NCBI GenBank assembly: GCA_958448555.1 | Contig: CAUDEL010000074.1 | Span: forward strand, 1 to 9,028 | Length of the DNA: 9,028 nucleotides | DNA from: Limiplasma sp958448555 | Lineage (GTDB): Bacteria; Bacillota; Clostridia; Christensenellales; Aristaeellaceae | Direction: 5' to 3' | In this document: positions 5,862-9,028 of the stretch, in pieces | How the letters are laid out: every line of letters starts with the position of its first letter | Numbering within the stretch: the first letter of the stretch is position 1 | Made by a program: the position numbers and the translations under genes | Notes under the pieces: generated by a model | What the model saw: only the letters and a program-made list of their open reading frames with translations | Told to the model about the DNA's origin: nothing | Database searches by the model: none

Positions 5862-5912
5862 ACATTTCATCCTCCTTATCGTTTGAAAGATCGGATTTCC
5901 TTTTCCAATTTC

Positions 5913-5941
5913 ATTGTAGGCGCGCGCCCGTTTGATGTCTA
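5913..5941 (-). promoter_or_regulatory. Promoter of the redox operon
   Basis: On the minus strand TAGACA (5936-5941) and TACAAT (5913-5918) are 17 bases apart, each five of six to consensus. The spacer is very GC-rich. Just upstream (5942-5961) is an AT-only tract, suitable as an UP element or as the site of a LysR-type activator, which usually binds there. The adjacent LysR gene is truncated. This is the only promoter I see for the genes from 5861 down to 2110. Confidence 0.65.
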
Positions 5942-5992
5942 ATACTTATATTTTATTATTGTCCATGCGGATGACGAATGAGCAGAGGTCAA

Positions 5993-6020
5993 AACCCTCC
6001 GGGCAATGCCCCGGAGGGTT
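5993..6020 (-). terminator. Intrinsic terminator after the LysR remnant
   Basis: AACCCTCCGGG and CCCGGAGGGTT form a perfect 11-bp stem with a six-base loop, 11 bases past the LysR stop. On the minus strand the stem ends in TTTT before GACC. It isolates the redox operon promoter from transcription coming from the right, including the ABC transporter genes now placed there. Confidence 0.8.
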
Positions 6021-6031
6021 GGCAGGAAGCG

Positions 6032-6361
6032 TTATTCCATCTGGGCCCGCAGCAGGTTGATCTCCTGGATGAACAGGGAGGCGGCCGGGGAAAACAGGCT
6101 GTGCTTCTTCCACACCAGCACGCTGCGGGTCATACGGCGCGGCTCCAGCGGGATGAACCGCAGACATGGATCGCTGCGGATGGCCAGCGCGCCGTCCATG
6201 CAGAACGCGCAGCCCAGCCCTTTGGCCACCAGCAGGGCGGCGTTGGAAAGCAGCGTGTAAAACAGCGGGATGCGCAGTTCGCCTTCCCCGCGCCCCAGCC
6301 AGTGCAGAATCTCCGCCCGGATGTTTTCGCATAGCGGCAGGATCAGCGGGCAGACGGAATA
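6032..6361 (-). pseudogene. LysR-type transcriptional regulator, C-terminal fragment only
   Basis: The frame encodes about 109 residues from YSVCPLILPL through AEILHWLGRGEGE, FYTLLSNAALLVAKGLGCAF and MTRSVLVWKKHSLFSPAASL to TAA 6032. This is the last third of a LysR effector-binding domain, with typical PLILP, NAALLV-KGLG and VWKK-xxFSxAA segments. The helix-turn-helix and the first effector subdomain, about 190 residues, are absent. The fragment starts one base after the ABC transporter stop codon, and no ribosome site serves it. It lies directly upstream of the redox operon on the same strand, the expected place for that operon's regulator. No stop codon breaks the remnant, so the loss looks recent. 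It cannot bind DNA. Confidence 0.85.
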
Positions 6362-6362
6362 A

Positions 6363-8108
6363 TTAACCCAGCCGCCACTGGGCGCTCTCGCTCTGGAGTT
6401 CCACCATGCGGCGGTAGAGGCCTCCCTGCTCCATCAGCTCCGATGGGGTGCCCTGCTGGGCCACATGTCCGTCCTCCAGCACCACGATATGGTCGGCCCC
6501 CGCCACGGTGCGCATCCGGTGGGCTATGACCAGCACCGTCTTGCCCTGAAGCAGACGGGAGAGGGCGGTCTGGACGGCGCTCTCGTTCTCCACGTCCAGG
6601 CTGGCGGTTGCCTCGTCCAGCAGCACCACCGGCGCGTCCTTTAAGAGGGCCCGGGCGATGGAGATCCGCTGCCGCTCCCCGCCGGAGAGGGTGGAGCCGT
6701 TCTCCCCGATCACCGTCTGGTAGCCCTGGGGCAGCTTGCGGATGAACCCGTCGCATTGGGCGGCTTTGGCGGCTTCCAGCACCTCCTCGTCGGTGGCGTC
6801 CCGGCGGCCCAGGCGGATGTTCTCCATCACCGTGTCCCGGAACAGCACCACATCCTGGAACACCATGGAATAGGAGCGCAGGAGGGTCTCCGGGTCCACC
6901 GCGGATACATCCGTCCCACCTAAGAGCACCTTCCCGCCGGTGACGTCCCAGAACCGGGCGGCCAGCTTGCAGGCGGTGGACTTCCCGCCGCCGGAGGGGC
7001 CAATCAGAGCGGTCACTTCTCCCTGCTTGGCCGTGAAGCTCACATCCTCCAGCACCCCCGCGCCCTCCCGGTAGGCAAAGGAGACGTGGTCGAAGGTGAT
7101 GTCATAGCTGGACGGGCGGAAGTCCTCTATCCCCGTCTGCACCGGTTGTTCCAAAATGGAGCGCATCCGTTCGATCTGCAGCTTGGTGTTGAAGGTGGCG
7201 GCGATGTTCTGGAGCACCACCCCCAGGGGATCGTACAGCCTTGCGGCGGCAAAGAGGAAGCCCAGGAAATAGAGGAAGGAGAGCTCCCCGGCCAGCAGCA
7301 GCGCGCCGCCGGTGAGCACCGTTGTGGCAAGCCCCAGACGCAAAAAGGCCTGGGCGGAGCAGACGAACACGCCGGTGGCCAGCTCGGAGCGGATGGAGCT
7401 GCCCTCCATGGCGGCCAGCTTTGCCTCCAGGTCGCCAAGATACCGCTTCTGCCGGTGGCAGGCCTTGATGTCCCGGATGGTCTCCAGCCCCTCCTGGATG
7501 CAGTCGGCCACCGCCCGCTTGTTCAGGATGTTTTTCGTTCCGAAGGCGTCCTGGATCTTCTTACTTCCCGCCGTCAGCGCCACCGCCACGGGCACCACCC
7601 ACAGCACCGCGAGCGCCATGCGCCAGTCGCAGGCGAACATGCACACCCCGATCGCCAGCGTGGAGCCGATGGAGGCGAACAGCTGGGGCACATAGTGGGA
7701 GAACATCTGGTCCAGACTGGAGCAGTCGGCGATCATGGTGGCCGTCAGGTCGCTTAAATCCCGGTTCCCGAAAAAGGACAGGGGGAGCCTGCGCAGCGTC
7801 TCCGCGAGGCTCACCCGGCGGTTGGCGCTCTCCCGGTAGGTGGCGATGTAGAGGGAGGCGTACTGGAACCAGTGGAGGACGAACATCAGCAGGAGCACCA
7901 CCAGGGCAAAGCCCACATGGAGCCAGAACCCGTCCATGGGGCTGCCGCCGCCCTCCAGGCAGCCCAGAAGATGCTGAACCGTGAACAGGACCGCCCCCAC
8001 GGGGAACATGAGCGCCAGATTGCACACAAAGCACCAGAACACGGCCTTCACCAGATCCTTGGCCCCCTTCTCGCTGAGGGCGAAGATGTGCTGTAATTTC
8101 TTTATCAT
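6363..8108 (-). CDS. ABC transporter half-transporter, permease fused to ATPase (IrtB/YbtQ-like)
   Basis: This 581-residue protein has an N-terminal membrane domain (about six helices, roughly residues 18-310) followed by a nucleotide-binding domain. The ATPase has Walker A GPSGGGKST (370-378), a Q-loop MVFQDVVLF, the signature LSGGERQ (474-480), Walker B VVLLDEATA (Asp498, Glu499) and the H-loop His530 in IAHRMRTV, so it looks active. ATG 8108 has AAGGAGG seven bases upstream and overlaps the stop of the partner gene as ATGA, showing coupled translation and a heterodimer. The LSDLTATMIADC coupling region and the mixed DEATAFADPENE/DEATASLDVENE D-loops of the pair resemble IrtAB/YbtPQ-type transporters, which have an exporter fold but can import siderophores. 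That assignment is from memory; a drug or peptide exporter is the alternative. Confidence 0.9.
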   Translation of the reverse strand: MIKKLQHIFALSEKGAKDLVKAVFWCFVCNLALMFPVGAVLFTVQHLLGCLEGGGSPMDGFWLHVGFALVVLLLMFVLHWFQYASLYIATYRESANRRVSLAETLRRLPLSFFGNRDLSDLTATMIADCSSLDQMFSHYVPQLFASIGSTLAIGVCMFACDWRMALAVLWVVPVAVALTAGSKKIQDAFGTKNILNKRAVADCIQEGLETIRDIKACHRQKRYLGDLEAKLAAMEGSSIRSELATGVFVCSAQAFLRLGLATTVLTGGALLLAGELSFLYFLGFLFAAARLYDPLGVVLQNIAATFNTKLQIERMRSILEQPVQTGIEDFRPSSYDITFDHVSFAYREGAGVLEDVSFTAKQGEVTALIGPSGGGKSTACKLAARFWDVTGGKVLLGGTDVSAVDPETLLRSYSMVFQDVVLFRDTVMENIRLGRRDATDEEVLEAAKAAQCDGFIRKLPQGYQTVIGENGSTLSGGERQRISIARALLKDAPVVLLDEATASLDVENESAVQTALSRLLQGKTVLVIAHRMRTVAGADHIVVLEDGHVAQQGTPSELMEQGGLYRRMVELQSESAQWRLG

Positions 8109-9028
8109 ACCGCTGCCTCCTTCCCGACCTTCCATTGGGCGCTGCGCTGATAGTCCGCCCACATGGCGGCGTAAACACCGTCTTTCTCCAGCAGGGCGCT
8201 GTGGCTGCCCTGCTCCGCGATCCTCCCCTCGCTGAGGACGATGATGTTGTCCGCGCTCTGCACCGTGGACAGCCGGTGGGCGATCATCAGAACCGTCTTA
8301 TTCCGGGTCAGCGTCTCAAAGGCCTTTTGGATCTGACGCTCGTTCTCCGGGTCGGCAAAGGCGGTGGCCTCGTCCAGCACCACGATGGGGGCATCCTTTA
8401 AGATGGCCCGGGCCAGGGCGATGCGCTGCTGCTCCCCGCCGGAGAGATAGACGCCCCTGGCGCCCACCACCGTGTCCAGCCCCTGGGGCAGCTTTTCCAG
8501 GATGTCACCGCACTGAGCGGCGTGGGCGGCGGCGAGCACCTCCTCCCGGGACGCGTCCGGCCGGGCGGCCCGGATGTTTTCCAGCAGGCTCTCCTTGAAC
8601 AGACGGGTATCCTGGAACACAAAGGCCACCTGCCCCATGAGGACGGCGCTGTCCAGCTCCCGCACGTCCGCGCCGCCCACGGTGACGCTGCCGCCGTCCA
8701 CATCCCAGAACCGGGGGATCAGGCTGGCGGCGGTGGTCTTCCCCCCGCCGGAGGGGCCCACCAGGGCCACCACCTGTCCGGGCTGGACGGAAAAACTCAC
8801 ATCCTCCAGCGCGGGCCGGTCGGCGCCGGGGTAGGTGAAGGTCACATGGTCAAAGGCCACGGCGTCGCCCGCCGGTCTCTTTTGAACCGTCGGTTCCTCC
8901 ATGGGCTGCTGGCTCAGGATCTCGTCCAGGCGGCCGATGGCCTCGTCGGCCTGCATCACCGCCTCGCTCATATACATGATGCGGTTGATCATCTGGCCGC
9001 AGGCAGGGGCGAACAGGGCATAGAAGAT
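8105..9028 (-). CDS. ABC transporter half-transporter, C-terminal part (IrtA/YbtP-like partner), cut by window end
   Basis: The frame is open to the last base of the window; 307 residues are visible and the start lies beyond 9028. The visible part holds the end of the membrane domain (IFYALFAPACGQMINRIMYM) and a full nucleotide-binding domain. Its motifs are Walker A GPSGGGKTT (visible residues 91-99), Q-loop VAFVFQDTRLF, signature LSGGEQQR, Walker B IVVLDEATAFADPENE and H-loop IAHRLSTV. All catalytic positions are present, so both halves of the dimer should hydrolyse ATP. The ATAFADPENE D-loop is the feature that recalls IrtA/YbtP. It ends with TGA 8105-8107, overlapping the next ATG by four bases. 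The promoter and any regulator or biosynthetic partner are outside the window. Confidence 0.92.
   Translation of the reverse strand: MFYALFAPACGQMINRIMYMSEAVMQADEAIGRLDEILSQQPMEEPTVQKRPAGDAVAFDHVTFTYPGADRPALEDVSFSVQPGQVVALVGPSGGGKTTAASLIPRFWDVDGGSVTVGGADVRELDSAVLMGQVAFVFQDTRLFKESLLENIRAARPDASREEVLAAAHAAQCGDILEKLPQGLDTVVGARGVYLSGGEQQRIALARAILKDAPIVVLDEATAFADPENERQIQKAFETLTRNKTVLMIAHRLSTVQSADNIIVLSEGRIAEQGSHSALLEKDGVYAAMWADYQRSAQWKVGKEAAV

Noticed and set aside
7086..7757. A 223-codon plus-strand open frame opposite the ABC transporter.
   Set aside because: Antisense shadow of a strongly conserved membrane/ATPase gene; low-complexity His/Gly/Gln composition.
1..9028. CRISPR arrays, tRNA or rRNA genes, transposases, retrons, toxin-antitoxin pairs.
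   Set aside because: No regularly spaced repeats, no cloverleaf or rRNA-like stretch, and no open frame with transposase, reverse transcriptase or toxin-like motifs was seen on either strand.

Overview
The base composition (GC-rich throughout), strong AGGAGG-type ribosome binding sites, TTGACA/TATAAT-like promoters and the family mix (ICE-type helicase and relaxase remnants, a DUF4143 ATPase, flavodoxins, an ABC half-transporter pair) suggest a high-GC gut Clostridium relative (Oscillospiraceae type). This is inference; no rRNA or other taxonomic marker is present. The window is an accessory region built from pieces with visible scars. I see no intact new defence or RNA-guided system.

Region 1 (1-600) has no intact gene. 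On the minus strand it holds two decayed pieces of integrative conjugative element (ICE) genes: a relaxase scrap (38-117) and the N-terminus of the large SNF2-type ICE helicase/methylase protein, with an internal deletion (241-460). Region 2 (579-1942) is one complete plus-strand unit: a near-consensus promoter with an inverted repeat in its spacer, an intact AAA ATPase of the DUF4143 family, and a short intrinsic terminator. Region 3 (about 1904-2113, minus) is a short unidentified reading frame that runs straight into a truncated aldo/keto reductase, so the left block appears to have been joined to the right block inside that gene.

Region 4 (2110-5941, minus strand) is a redox operon read right to left from a promoter at 5913-5941. 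The order is flavodoxin, two-domain carboxymuconolactone-decarboxylase-like protein, FMN-dependent NAD(P)H oxidoreductase with a Cys cluster, a broken DUF4405 membrane protein, the last 25 codons of an otherwise lost gene, a second flavodoxin, a cupin, and the broken aldo/keto reductase. Such sets fit reductive handling of quinones, aldehydes or other electrophiles, but the substrate cannot be read from sequence. Five of the genes look intact; three are damaged.

Region 5 (5993-9028, minus strand) begins with an intrinsic terminator and the C-terminal third of a LysR-type regulator, which probably once controlled the redox operon. The regulator is cut off one base from the stop codon of an ABC half-transporter (6363-8108). 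That gene overlaps its partner (8105 to beyond the window end) by ATGA. The pair resembles heterodimeric IrtAB/YbtPQ-type transporters. Three scars (about 2110, about 3928 plus 3522, and about 6361) and two single-base frameshifts show a redox island being eroded from both sides and inside.
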